A DNA stretch of 14,131 nucleotides from an uncultured Verrucomicrobiota bacterium (GCA_903930165.1 CAIYXO010000684.1:1-14131), one strand, 5' to 3'. Counted from the stretch's first letter, positions 1-7,768 are shown. Notes: generated from the letters alone by a model not told the origin. Numbers and translations: made by a program.

Positions 1-1093
1 AGCGTCCGGCGACGGCGCCGAGTTCGGCGTCGAGGCTCCATTGGTCGGGAAGGGGATCCCCCACATGGACCCTGTTGGCGCCCTTCAGGGCCATGCAGCC
101 GGTGTTGTCGCCGACGGCCCGGATTGTCTCCAGCTCCTCCGCGGAGAACGCCACCGTCCGCACCGCCGCCAGCTCCGCCACCTTGGACTCGATCGTGCGG
201 GTGCCTTCGCCGACCTCCTGGATCAGGGTCGGGATGACGGACCTCACCGCCGGCTGCGCCAGGCACCAGGCCGCGGCGAACTGGAGCAGCGTGAGGCCGT
301 GGCGTTGTGCGATCGGACGCAGCGGTTCCAGCTTCCCGACCGCCGCCTCCACCCACCCGGGCGGACGGAACGACCGGTGGTCGCCCTGGCCGAAACGGTG
401 CCCCGGGAGGATGTCGCCGTGGAAGATCCCGCCGTAGTCCACCACCCGCGTCAGCACCCGGACGTCGTGGGCCTGCGCCGCCGGCAGGACCAGCGAACCG
501 GGCCAGGGCTCGAACGGCCCCAGGATGACCATCGCCCAGTCGATCAAGGCGCCGTAGCGCTCGAAGCACCGGATCACGTCGAGGGTGAACCCGTTGGCCG
601 GCCCTGGCGCGATTCCGAGGCGTTCCGTCAGACCGACGTCCACCAGCCGCTGCAACTCCTTCCAAACCGTCTCGTCCGTGTAGCCGATCAGGTCGGGATT
701 GTGCAGCAACACCACGTCGAACCGGTCGGTCCCGCAGCGCTCCAGCGACTTCTCCGTGGCCATCCGCAGGTACGATCCGTACTCCGACCGGATCCTCAGA
801 CGCGGATCCGTGAAGCGGGGAAAGCCCTTCGCCCCATCCCGACGCGCCGAATAGAAATCATGTCCGATGCAACCCACGAGGCAGTAACTGTCGCGTGGCA
901 CCCCGGACAACGCCTGTCCGAGGAGGGAATCCGCCTCGCCACCGCCGTAGACGTCGGCAGTGAGGAAGGTCCGCACGCCTTGCTCCCAGGCCTGGCGGAC
1001 CAGGGCGATCCAGCGGTCCGGTTCGAGCGGTTGACCGTAGTTCATGAACCGGCCGCCATTCCAGGTGCCAAAGGCGGTCTGCGTGATGTCCAT
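1..1093 (-). CDS. Aldo/keto reductase-fold protein with degenerate active site (C-terminus cut by window edge)
   Basis: The minus-strand frame from ATG at 1093 stays open to the left edge (364 codons), so little or none of a typical 320-350 residue aldo/keto reductase is missing. Family hallmarks are TADVYGGGEADSLLGQAL (residues 45-62), a strand with the conserved histidine in VVLLHNPD (H131), and a late IPTLIQEVG segment where the family binds the NADP(H) phosphate. Canonical members use an Asp-Tyr-Lys-His tetrad to reduce carbonyls in the cytoplasm. Here Tyr49 and His131 are kept, but the Asp position is Leu44 (FLTA instead of FDTA) and the Lys position is Cys75 (LVGCIG instead of a TKxG-like strand). 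Substrate and even redox activity are therefore uncertain. There is no signal peptide and no clear ribosome-binding site; a GTG three codons upstream is an alternative start. It follows the pseudopilin on the same strand after 107 bases with no obvious terminator. Fold assignment is confident, function is not. Confidence 0.88.
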   Translation of the reverse strand, partial: MDITQTAFGTWNGGRFMNYGQPLEPDRWIALVRQAWEQGVRTFLTADVYGGGEADSLLGQALSGVPRDSYCLVGCIGHDFYSARRDGAKGFPRFTDPRLRIRSEYGSYLRMATEKSLERCGTDRFDVVLLHNPDLIGYTDETVWKELQRLVDVGLTERLGIAPGPANGFTLDVIRCFERYGALIDWAMVILGPFEPWPGSLVLPAAQAHDVRVLTRVVDYGGIFHGDILPGHRFGQGDHRSFRPPGWVEAAVGKLEPLRPIAQRHGLTLLQFAAAWCLAQPAVRSVIPTLIQEVGEGTRTIESKVAELAAVRTVAFSAEELETIRAVGDNTGCMALKGANRVHVGDPLPDQWSLDAELGAVAGR

Positions 1094-1200
1094 GGGTGTC
1101 ACTTTCAGGGCTGGGACCGTCGTCGGCCACTGGATTCTATGCCCGATCAAGGAACGGGAAACCCGGGGCAACCGGCGCCGAAGATGGAAAACGTGGCGGA

Positions 1201-1866
1201 TCAGGGTGTCCAGACCGGTGAGCCGCCCGCGGAACCCTCGGCGTCGGCCTCCGGACGATGCGGAATCCGGCGCACCGAACCGTCCACGAAGAGCACGTTG
1301 GCGCCGCCGCCGTGGACCGAGGGATGCAGATTGGAGCGCGTCGCCGCGGCGGCCCGGCCTCCGTTGTCGAACATCCAAACCGTCCGCGACGGCGCGGTCA
1401 CGGAGCCGATGCGGGTCGGCTCCGTCCGGTCCCCGTGGCCGTTGAGGCCGCGGTTGACGCAGTAGTGGAAGAGCAGGTGGCCGTTGCTGCGGCGCGGATT
1501 CGAAGGACAGAACCAGACGGGGTTGCCCAGCGGAGCCGCGGCGTTGGTGCGCCAGGCGCCTTCCTCGTGGTAGGGGCGGATTCCCAGCAAGGGCGGCAGG
1601 TCCGCATACCAGGCGCGCGTGGTGGAGATGCCGTTGGGGGCTCCGTCCCACGGCAGGAAATCCCCGCCGTCGGAAGCATAGAGGGCCGTGGCGAGCCCCC
1701 ATTGGCGGAGGTTGCCGACGCAGGTGACGGACTCGGCCCGGTCCACGGCCCGGCCCAGCGAGGGCAGGGCGAGGGACATCAGCACCGCGACGACGGCCAC
1801 GGTGACGAGGAGTTCGACGAGGGTGAAGGCGCGGCGTAGGGATTGTGGGGTCGAGGTCGGGATCAT
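1201..1866 (-). CDS. Type II secretion/type IV pilin-like protein (prepilin N-terminal methylation domain, H-X9-DG type)
   Basis: This 221-residue pseudopilin begins with a short basic leader ending in RRA, then FTLVELL (residues 14-20), the site cut and methylated by prepilin peptidase, with Ala rather than the usual Gly before the cut. Glu18 is the conserved fifth residue of the mature protein. A hydrophobic helix follows (about 19-38). Near the C-terminus is the H-X9-DG motif, HGGGANVLFVDGSV, typical of the many pseudopilin paralogs in Planctomycetota and Verrucomicrobiota (DUF1559-like group). Such proteins sit in the inner membrane and are thought to build pseudopili or serve as cargo of type II-like machinery; individual roles are mostly unknown. 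The frame stays open to 2040, but ATG 1866 places the leader at the normal distance, so the upstream part is not counted. No strong Shine-Dalgarno is visible. The gene is divergent from the large exported protein and lies upstream of the reductase-like gene. Confidence 0.93.
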   Translation of the reverse strand: MIPTSTPQSLRRAFTLVELLVTVAVVAVLMSLALPSLGRAVDRAESVTCVGNLRQWGLATALYASDGGDFLPWDGAPNGISTTRAWYADLPPLLGIRPYHEEGAWRTNAAAPLGNPVWFCPSNPRRSNGHLLFHYCVNRGLNGHGDRTEPTRIGSVTAPSRTVWMFDNGGRAAAATRSNLHPSVHGGGANVLFVDGSVRRIPHRPEADAEGSAGGSPVWTP

Positions 1867-2015
1867 GCGGAGACTACGCGGCGGTTTGGCCGGACCTTTC
1901 AGCGGAAGAAGAGAGAACGCTGGCGCCAACGGGATCCTCGGGTGCCCCTGAAGTTGACAATTTCGAGAGCTGGGGGGTTCCTCGGATAGATCACCCCTCG
2001 GAAGAAAGGAAACCC
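1867..2015. promoter_or_regulatory. Divergent intergenic region, presumed promoters for both sides
   Basis: These 149 bases separate the start codons of two divergent genes, so both promoters should lie here. A TTGACA at 1954-1959 (plus strand) looks like a -35 box, but no convincing -10 hexamer is found 16-18 bases downstream. I see no clear operator palindrome. The role follows from gene arrangement, not from a recognised promoter. Confidence 0.45.
2005..2010 (+). promoter_or_regulatory. Ribosome-binding site fixing the start of the large exported protein
   Basis: AAAGGA lies five bases before ATG 2016. The reading frame is open back to 1845, but this purine-rich site and the signal peptide that begins at 2016 decide the start. 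It is one of the few recognisable Shine-Dalgarno sequences in the window. Confidence 0.7.
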
Positions 2016-5000
2016 ATGAGCGGACACACCTCAGGCACATCCATCCAACGTCGGTTCACCGGCTGGCTTCGTCGCGGCGGAGCCCTTCTCGCCGCCCTTC
2101 TCGGGTTCAGCGCCCACGCCACGGTGCTGGACAATTTCAACGACAACACCAAGACGGGTTGGACCGACTTCACCTTCGTGCCCGGATTCGGGATCCCGAC
2201 CGAGGCCGGCGGCCAGTTCCGTTTCCAGCAGCCTCCGGCGGGCCAGTCGATCTTCAGCGCCAGCCAGAAGACCTCCGAACGCTTTGAGCTGAAGGAAGGC
2301 CGCAACATCGAGTTCCGCACCGACGTGGTCCAAGGCGGCGCCAAGGATTCGTTCGCCATCCTGGCCTTCATCCCGACCTCCGGCTCCCCGGGCACGCTGG
2401 GCGGTTACGGTCTGGCCAAGTCCACCACCGACATCCTGATCACGAAGGGCATCAACAAGTACTTCGTGGCCGAGGATGGCGCGGCGGCCAACCTCAAGCA
2501 GGACAACATCACCCTGGTGCTCGGTCTCTCCGTCCGCGGCGGCAGCGTCTTCATCAACGCAAAGATCCTGGACAAGGACGCCAACAACGCCGTGCTCTGG
2601 GAGCGCACTGTGGTCGACACGGCCGCCGCCGATGTGCTCTCCGACGGTACCGACGATCCGGCCGCGCCGTATGTCACGAGCGGCTATTTCACGCTGTACC
2701 TCTACCAGGACTTCGACGCCGGAGCCCCGGAGTCGCCCTACACCGCCATCTACGACAATGCGGAGGTCTTCGTCACCGACACCGCCGTCGTCGACGACTT
2801 CAACGACAACACGAAGAGCGGTTGGACCGACTTCACCTTCGTGCCCGGCTTCGGCATTCCCGCCGAGACCGGCGGCCAGTTCCGCTTCGAGCATCCTCCT
2901 GCCGGCCAGTCGATCTTCAGCGCCAGCCAGAAGACCTCGAAGGTCTTCACGCTGGCCGAGGGTGAACGCGTCGCCTTCAGCGTCGACGTGATCGAGGGCG
3001 GCGCGAAGGACTCCTTCGCGATCCTGGCCTTCATCCCGACCTCGGGTTCCCCTGGAACGCTCGGTGGCTATGGCCTCGCGAAGTCCACCACCGACGTCCT
3101 GATCACCAAGGGCATCAACAAGTACTTCGTGGCCGAGGACGGCGCGCCCGCCAACCTGAAGCAGAACAACATCACGCTGAACCTCGCCCTGACCGTGCGG
3201 AACGGCAGCGTGCACATCGACGCCAGCATCCTGGACAAGGACGCGAACAACGCGGTGATCTGGAGCCGGTCGGTGGTGGACACGGCGTCCGCGGACGTCC
3301 TCTCCGACGGAACCGACGATCCGCCCGCCCCCTACATCACTGCCGGGTACTTCACGCTCTACCTCTACCAGGATTTCGACGCCGGCGCGCCCGAGTCGCC
3401 CTACAAGGCCCACTTCGACAACGCGATCGCCTCCGCGCCGCCCGTCGTGGCCAACGTCGCCCCGATCATCTCCGAGATCACCCCCACGAAGTTCGGCAAC
3501 TTCCTGCCCGCCAGCACCAGCATCTCCTTCAAGGTGACCGACGACGCCACCATCGATCCGGCCGGCCTCGCCGTGGTCCTGAACGGCACGCGTCGCACCA
3601 CGACCAACGGCCTCAACGTCACCGGCACGGGCGGCACCCGCACCGTCTCCCTCGGTGGGCTGGAGGCGAACAGGAACTACAACGCCGTCCTGGAGGCCAC
3701 CGACGCCGGCGGCCTGACGACCCGCGAGCGGGTCGACTTCGACACCTTCGCCTCGAACGTGGTGGTGGTCGAATCCGAGGACTACAACTTCGGCGGCCAG
3801 TTCATCGACAACCCGGTGCCGATCACCGAGGGCGCGGGTCCCCAGGGCGACTCCTACGCCAACCAGACCGGCTTCCAGGGCATCGACTTCAACGACACCC
3901 GCACGAACCCCAACGGATCCGAGACCCAGTGGCGCCAGTCGGATCCGGTCCGGATGGAACGCACGCTCGATCCGGCCCGCGCCAAGTATACGGCCGCCGG
4001 CGGTTCCGCCAACCTGGTCTTCGACTATGCGGTCGGCGATTTCGTGGACGGCGAGTGGTACAACTACACCCGCACCTTCGCGCCGGGCAGCTATGAGGTC
4101 TACCTCCGCCAGTCCCTGATCAACATGGAGGCCGGCGAAAGCGTCCTGGAGGAGGTCACCTCCGACCGTTCGCAGCCGGACCAGACCACCCGGATCCTCG
4201 GATCGTTCCTCGCCACGCTGAGCGGCTTCGAGTTCCGCAACGCGCCCCTCACCGACGGCACCGGCCAGAAGACCGTCGTCCGCCTGAACGGCGTCACCAC
4301 CCTGCGTCTCCGCGTGGTGGGCTCCGACAACTCCAGCCAGCAGCGCCGCCAGAACTACCTGGTGTTCGTCCCTGTCGCGGACACCGGCACCCAGCGTGCG
4401 ACGGTCTCCTCGCTCTCGCCCGCCAACAACGCGACGGTCACCACCACCACGCCGCAGCTCACCGCGATCATCCAGAACCGCGACACCTCGGTGGACACCA
4501 ACACGGTCCGCCTGCTGGTCAACGGTTCCGCGGTCGCGGCGACGGTGACGCCTTCCGGCACCGGCGCGACGGTTTCTTACCTCCTGCCGACACTTCCCGC
4601 GGTCGGCGCCGTCCAGCAGGCCCGGCTGGTCTTCAGCGACAGCCAGGGGGTCTCGCAGACCAACGACTGGAGCTTCGCGTTCCGCTACCTCGAGTTGGAT
4701 CCGGCCACCAGGATGGCGGCCGCCGGCTCCGTCCGCGGCTTCAACGTGCGCGTCGTCCAGGCGCCGGCCGACAGCGCGGCGCTGGAGAACAGCCTGGCGC
4801 GCGCGGAGTCCCAGCTCGCCCCGGGTTCCACCATCCCACGCGCCTATGAGACCAACCTCGTGGACGCCGTGATCAACTACTCGCAGGACGCCTTCGCCGG
4901 CGGCAACGCCGGCCTGATCGAGGGCGACCTTCCGATCCCGGGCCAGTCCGACGAGGGCGGCACCGAGAACTGGGCCATGGAGGCCACCGCCTTCCTCGAC

Positions 5001-5495
5001 CTCCCGGCCGGCATCGTCCGGTTCGGTGTGGTCAGCGACGACGGCTACAAGATCTCCACCGCGATCGCCCCCAACTCCTCCACGCCGGCGCTCGAGTTCC
5101 ACAACGGCGGTCCCGCCAACGAGACGTTCGACGTCGTGGTCCGGACCGCCGGCGTCTACGGGTTCCGCCTCGTCTGGTACGAACGCACCGGCGGCGCCAA
5201 CGTCGAGTGGTTCACCGTCGACACCACGACGGGCGACCGCACGCTGGTGAACGCCACCGGCGGAATCCGGGCCTTCACCACCGCCACTCCGCCGGTGCAG
5301 GTCGTGCTCCAGGGCGCGTCCACGCTCAACGGCCCGTTCACCGCCGTCACCGGCGCCCAGGTCGATACCGGGGCCAAGACGGTCACCGTGCCCGTCCCGA
5401 CCGGAGCCGCCTTCTACCGCCTGTCGGGCGCGACCTCCCTGACGATCACCGGCATCCGCGTCGAGGGTGCCAACCTCGTGATCGGCTACCGCTGA
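2016..5495 (+). CDS. Large exported multidomain protein with duplicated module, Ig-like, CBM6-like and PA14-like regions
   Basis: This 1159-residue protein has a basic N-terminus, a hydrophobic stretch GGALLAALLGFSAHA and a likely signal peptidase site after Ala35. Next come two near-copies of a 221-residue module (37-257 and 258 to about 470), each starting DNFNDNTKTGWTDF or similar; this module is beta-rich and not one I can name. An Ig/cadherin-like segment follows (about 481-580), then a CBM6-like region (about 583-788) with SEDYNFGG and GEWYNYTRTFAPGSYEVYLR, typical of carbohydrate-binding modules. A second Ig-like segment (about 793-892) precedes a PA14-like region with FGVVSDDGYK and YGFRLVWYERTGGANVEWF. 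The last 70 residues resemble short C-terminal modules common in secreted Verrucomicrobiota proteins. No catalytic motif, sortase signal or PEP-CTERM anchor is seen. It probably acts outside the cell as an adhesin, matrix or polysaccharide-binding protein. Ribosome-binding site and terminator are both clear, suggesting a single-gene transcript. Confidence 0.9.
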   Translation: MSGHTSGTSIQRRFTGWLRRGGALLAALLGFSAHATVLDNFNDNTKTGWTDFTFVPGFGIPTEAGGQFRFQQPPAGQSIFSASQKTSERFELKEGRNIEFRTDVVQGGAKDSFAILAFIPTSGSPGTLGGYGLAKSTTDILITKGINKYFVAEDGAAANLKQDNITLVLGLSVRGGSVFINAKILDKDANNAVLWERTVVDTAAADVLSDGTDDPAAPYVTSGYFTLYLYQDFDAGAPESPYTAIYDNAEVFVTDTAVVDDFNDNTKSGWTDFTFVPGFGIPAETGGQFRFEHPPAGQSIFSASQKTSKVFTLAEGERVAFSVDVIEGGAKDSFAILAFIPTSGSPGTLGGYGLAKSTTDVLITKGINKYFVAEDGAPANLKQNNITLNLALTVRNGSVHIDASILDKDANNAVIWSRSVVDTASADVLSDGTDDPPAPYITAGYFTLYLYQDFDAGAPESPYKAHFDNAIASAPPVVANVAPIISEITPTKFGNFLPASTSISFKVTDDATIDPAGLAVVLNGTRRTTTNGLNVTGTGGTRTVSLGGLEANRNYNAVLEATDAGGLTTRERVDFDTFASNVVVVESEDYNFGGQFIDNPVPITEGAGPQGDSYANQTGFQGIDFNDTRTNPNGSETQWRQSDPVRMERTLDPARAKYTAAGGSANLVFDYAVGDFVDGEWYNYTRTFAPGSYEVYLRQSLINMEAGESVLEEVTSDRSQPDQTTRILGSFLATLSGFEFRNAPLTDGTGQKTVVRLNGVTTLRLRVVGSDNSSQQRRQNYLVFVPVADTGTQRATVSSLSPANNATVTTTTPQLTAIIQNRDTSVDTNTVRLLVNGSAVAATVTPSGTGATVSYLLPTLPAVGAVQQARLVFSDSQGVSQTNDWSFAFRYLELDPATRMAAAGSVRGFNVRVVQAPADSAALENSLARAESQLAPGSTIPRAYETNLVDAVINYSQDAFAGGNAGLIEGDLPIPGQSDEGGTENWAMEATAFLDLPAGIVRFGVVSDDGYKISTAIAPNSSTPALEFHNGGPANETFDVVVRTAGVYGFRLVWYERTGGANVEWFTVDTTTGDRTLVNATGGIRAFTTATPPVQVVLQGASTLNGPFTAVTGAQVDTGAKTVTVPVPTGAAFYRLSGATSLTITGIRVEGANLVIGYR
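2124..2763 (+). repeat. Tandem module, copy 1 (inside the large exported protein)
   Basis: This is the first of two adjacent in-frame copies with a period of 663 bases and no insertions or deletions between them. Aligned by eye, roughly four residues in five are identical to copy 2. The longest invariant block runs from FAILAFIPTSG through KGINKYFVAEDGA. Confidence 0.92.
2787..3426 (+). repeat. Tandem module, copy 2 (inside the large exported protein)
   Basis: Second copy, offset by exactly 663 bases from copy 1. Differences cluster around residues 308-325 and 365-385 of the protein, while the central block is unchanged apart from one Ile to Val. Many differences in that block are synonymous at DNA level, so the copies are not very recent and their protein sequence has been conserved. 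Confidence 0.92.
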
Positions 5496-5518
5496 CCCTT
5501 CCGCGCTTCGCACTGCAC

Positions 5519-5552
5519 AGGGCCGGATCCGCTTCCACGGATCCGGCCCTTT
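5519..5552 (+). terminator. Rho-independent terminator after the large exported protein
   Basis: Twelve-base perfect arms GGGCCGGATCCG (5520-5531) and CGGATCCGGCCC (5538-5549) flank a six-base loop CTTCCA, with a further A-T pair outside. The T-run is short (TTT at 5550-5552). The hairpin lies 24 bases after the stop codon at 5495. Confidence 0.82.
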
Positions 5553-5563
5553 CCATTCCCATG

Positions 5564-5624
5564 GCGATTCCCGATCCCCGCAAGTAGCCGCGGCCGCCCG
5601 GCTGCGGACTTCCTTTCATTCCCC
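5564..5624 (+). repeat. Dispersed intergenic element, copy A
   Basis: Two parts are shared with a second copy near 11190: a left 14-mer GCGATTCCCGATCC (5564-5577) and a 38-base right part (5587-5624) containing the palindromic GCCGCGGC and then GGCTGCGGACTTCC. The right part matches copy B at 34 of 38 positions. Both copies lie just downstream of a hairpin terminator and in the same orientation. It looks like a REP-type element, but only two copies are visible here. Confidence 0.7.
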
Positions 5625-5671
5625 GATCCGGATCCGACAGGAGGACGCCCAGGCGCCTTTCCGGCCTTCCG

Positions 5672-6994
5672 ATGCCCTCCTTCCGAGTCGCGGTCGCGGA
5701 TGCCGTCGCTATCCTCGCCTCCATGATGGCCCATGCCACGCGCCTCGACGCGCCGCCGTTCCGCACCGGGTTCTATTTCGGATGGATCCAGGTGGTCGTC
5801 GCCGCCCTCGCCATGGTGGCCACGTTTCCCGGCCGCACCCAAGGGCTCGGACTCGTCACCGAACCGCTGCTGGCGGACCTGCACCTGGATGCCGTCACCT
5901 ACGCCTCGATCCATCTCTGGGCCACGCTCGCCGGCGCCCTCTTCGCACCGGCCGCCGGTCTCGCGCTGGACCGTTTCGGTTCCCGGTCGGTCCTGACCTT
6001 CCTTTGCCTCTCCCTCGGCGCCGTGGTCGCCGGCATGAGCGCGGCGCGTTCCGTCCCGGTGCTCGCCGTACTGGTGCTGCTGACGCGCGGCCTCGGTCAG
6101 AGCGCCCTGTCCGCGGCCAGCATCACGCTGGTGGGACAATGGTTTCGCCGCCGTCTTCCCTCCGCCATGGCCGCCTATTCCCTGCTGCTCAGCATCGGGT
6201 TCATGGCGGCCTTCCCCGCCGTGGAGTTCATGGTCCGCCGCGACGGCTGGCGCCCTGCCTGGTTCAACGTCGGCGTCGCCGTCGCCCTCCTCGCTCCGGT
6301 GGCCTTCGCACTGGTCCGCCGTTCCGCCGATTCCGTGGGCCTCGACGAAGGCGGCGCCCCGGAACCGGCCGAGAACCGCGATGACCTCACGCTGCGCCAG
6401 GCCCTCGGCACGCCCGCCTTCTGGATCGTCGGCATTGCCAGCTCCCTCTACCTGCTCGTCGCCTCCGGCATCGGGCTTTTCAACGAGCGGATCCTCGCCG
6501 AACTCGGCTTCGGCCGGGAGGTGTTCGTCCAATGCCTGATCCTCTCCGCCATGACCGGCCTCGCCGGCAACTTCCTGGGAGGCTGGCTCGCCGGCCGGTG
6601 TCCCGCCCGGTTCCTCCTCGCCGGATCCATGGCCCTTCTCGCCGCCGGCCTCGCCGCGCTGCCCCACCTGCATTCCCGCCCCGCGGTCTACGCCCAGGCC
6701 GTGGTGATGGGTGTCGCCGGCGGCCTGCTGACCGTCGTGTTCTTCGCCTTCTGGGGACGCGAATACGGACGGCTCCACCTCGGCCGCATCCAGGGCGCCG
6801 CCCAGGCCATGACCGTCCTCGGCTCCGCCCTCGGCCCGCTGGCCCTCGCCCAATGCCATGCGGTCCTGGGTTCCCACGCGCCACTGTTCCGTCTCCTGGC
6901 CCTCGTCGTGGCCGTGGTCGCGGTCCTCGCCTGGCGCATGCCACCGGTTCGCGGGATCCCCTTCGCATCCCCGTCATCCTCGGCTTGCCCCTGA
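5672..6994 (+). CDS. Major facilitator superfamily (MFS) transporter
   Basis: This 440-residue inner-membrane carrier has a hydrophobicity pattern consistent with twelve membrane helices in two halves, joined by a charged central loop (DSVGLDEGGAPEPAENRDD). The MFS motif A appears between helices 2 and 3 as GLALDRFGSR (residues 96-105), with the expected Gly, Asp, Arg, Gly and Arg. The overall pattern (N-terminal FGWIQVVVAALAM, extracytoplasmic-like first loop with TQGLGLVTEPLL) is like the monocarboxylate/OFA-type branch, but the substrate cannot be read from sequence. The start is uncertain: ATG 5672 has no ribosome-binding site, and ATG 5723 or 5726 (MMAHATRLD) would give an N-terminus more usual for the family. 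An AGGAGG at 5639-5644 is too far from either. Thirty-three bases separate it from the DUF1080 gene, so the two may be co-transcribed. Confidence 0.9.
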   Translation: MPSFRVAVADAVAILASMMAHATRLDAPPFRTGFYFGWIQVVVAALAMVATFPGRTQGLGLVTEPLLADLHLDAVTYASIHLWATLAGALFAPAAGLALDRFGSRSVLTFLCLSLGAVVAGMSAARSVPVLAVLVLLTRGLGQSALSAASITLVGQWFRRRLPSAMAAYSLLLSIGFMAAFPAVEFMVRRDGWRPAWFNVGVAVALLAPVAFALVRRSADSVGLDEGGAPEPAENRDDLTLRQALGTPAFWIVGIASSLYLLVASGIGLFNERILAELGFGREVFVQCLILSAMTGLAGNFLGGWLAGRCPARFLLAGSMALLAAGLAALPHLHSRPAVYAQAVVMGVAGGLLTVVFFAFWGREYGRLHLGRIQGAAQAMTVLGSALGPLALAQCHAVLGSHAPLFRLLALVVAVVAVLAWRMPPVRGIPFASPSSSACP

Positions 6995-7027
6995 ATCCCC
7001 GGACGCGTCTCCTCGTCACAGATCCCC

Positions 7028-7768
7028 ATGAATCCCGAACTCCTGCTTCGCCGCTCCCTCCTCGCAGCGCTGCTGGCCGCCGGCGTGCTGACCGCCGTCG
7101 CCGCCGACAAGCCCAAGGCCCCGGACAAGGACGACGACGACGACGACAAGTCCTACAAGGACGGCAAGTGGGAGGTGCTCTTCGACGGCAAGGACACGTC
7201 GAAGTGGCGCGGGTTCAAGGCGGAGAAGTTCCCGGAGAAGGGCTGGGTCGTCGAGTCGGGCACCCTGCGCCATCAGGCGGGCAAGGGCGGCGGCGACCTC
7301 GTCTCCAAGGAGAGCTACGGCGACTTCGAGCTGCGCTTCGACTGGAAGGTGGCCCCGGGCGCCAACAGCGGCGTGATGTACCGGGTCACCGAGGACCATC
7401 CCGCCTCCTATGAGACCGGTCCCGAGTACCAGGTGCTCGACGACGCCAAGCACGGCGACGGCAAGAATCCCAAGACCAGTTCCGCGGCCCTCTACGCCCT
7501 CATCGCCTGCAACGCCGAGAAGGCCCTCCGGCCCGTCGGCGAATGGAACAAGGCCCGCATCGTCGTGAAGGGCGGCCGGGTCGAGCACTGGCTCAACAAG
7601 AAGAAGGTCGTCGAGTACGCGTGGGGAGGTCCGGAGACCAAGGCGCTCATCGCCGCCTCGAAGTTCAAGGACATGCCCGGCTTCGCCAAGAACGGCAGCG
7701 GACACATCGTCCTCCAGGACCACGGCGACGACGTCTGGTTCCGCAAGATCAAGATCCGGCGGTACTGA
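7028..7768 (+). CDS. Exported DUF1080 protein (3-keto-disaccharide hydrolase family)
   Basis: This 246-residue protein has a signal peptide (RRSLLAALLAAGVLTAVA, likely cut after Ala25), a low-complexity charged linker with six consecutive aspartates (35-40), and one DUF1080 domain (about 47-246). The domain is a concanavalin-like jelly roll; markers are VLFDGKDTSKWRGF, WVVESGTL, FELRFDWKVAPGANSGVMYR, GPEYQVLDD and the closing GHIVLQDHGDDVWFRKIKIR. Characterised relatives cleave 3-keto-glycosides in the periplasm, and the family is greatly expanded in Planctomycetota and Verrucomicrobiota. Length is usual for a single-domain member. ATG 7028 follows the MFS gene by 33 bases with no visible ribosome-binding site. 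Hydrolase activity is inferred from family only; the exact catalytic residues are not identified here. Confidence 0.93.
   Translation: MNPELLLRRSLLAALLAAGVLTAVAADKPKAPDKDDDDDDKSYKDGKWEVLFDGKDTSKWRGFKAEKFPEKGWVVESGTLRHQAGKGGGDLVSKESYGDFELRFDWKVAPGANSGVMYRVTEDHPASYETGPEYQVLDDAKHGDGKNPKTSSAALYALIACNAEKALRPVGEWNKARIVVKGGRVEHWLNKKKVVEYAWGGPETKALIAASKFKDMPGFAKNGSGHIVLQDHGDDVWFRKIKIRRY
7130..7147 (+). repeat. (GAC)6 microsatellite encoding an Asp tract
   Basis: Six perfect GAC triplets encode Asp35-Asp40 just after the signal peptide, flanked by lysines. A perfect trinucleotide run could change length by slippage without breaking the frame. Confidence 0.9.

Noticed and set aside
41..1465. Long plus-strand open frame (474 codons)
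   Set aside because: It is antisense to the reductase-like gene and the pseudopilin, is rich in Arg, Gly and Pro with no domain signature, and reflects lack of stops in GC-rich DNA.
1954..1990. Possible sigma-70 promoter (TTGACA then GATAGA)
   Set aside because: The candidate -10 lies about 25 bases from the -35, well outside the 16-18 base range.
2031..5513. Minus-strand open frame of 1160 codons across the whole large protein gene
   Set aside because: It is a mirror of the sense codons: Val-, Gly- and Asp-rich, repeats the same duplication, and has no signal peptide or recognisable domain.
5486..6877. Minus-strand open frame of 463 codons opposite the MFS gene
   Set aside because: It has a Gly-, Glu- and His-rich composition with no fold signal, and the plus strand clearly encodes an MFS carrier.
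7130..7150. Enterokinase-like DDDDK site
   Set aside because: This is a mammalian protease recognition pattern and here is a by-product of the Asp run.
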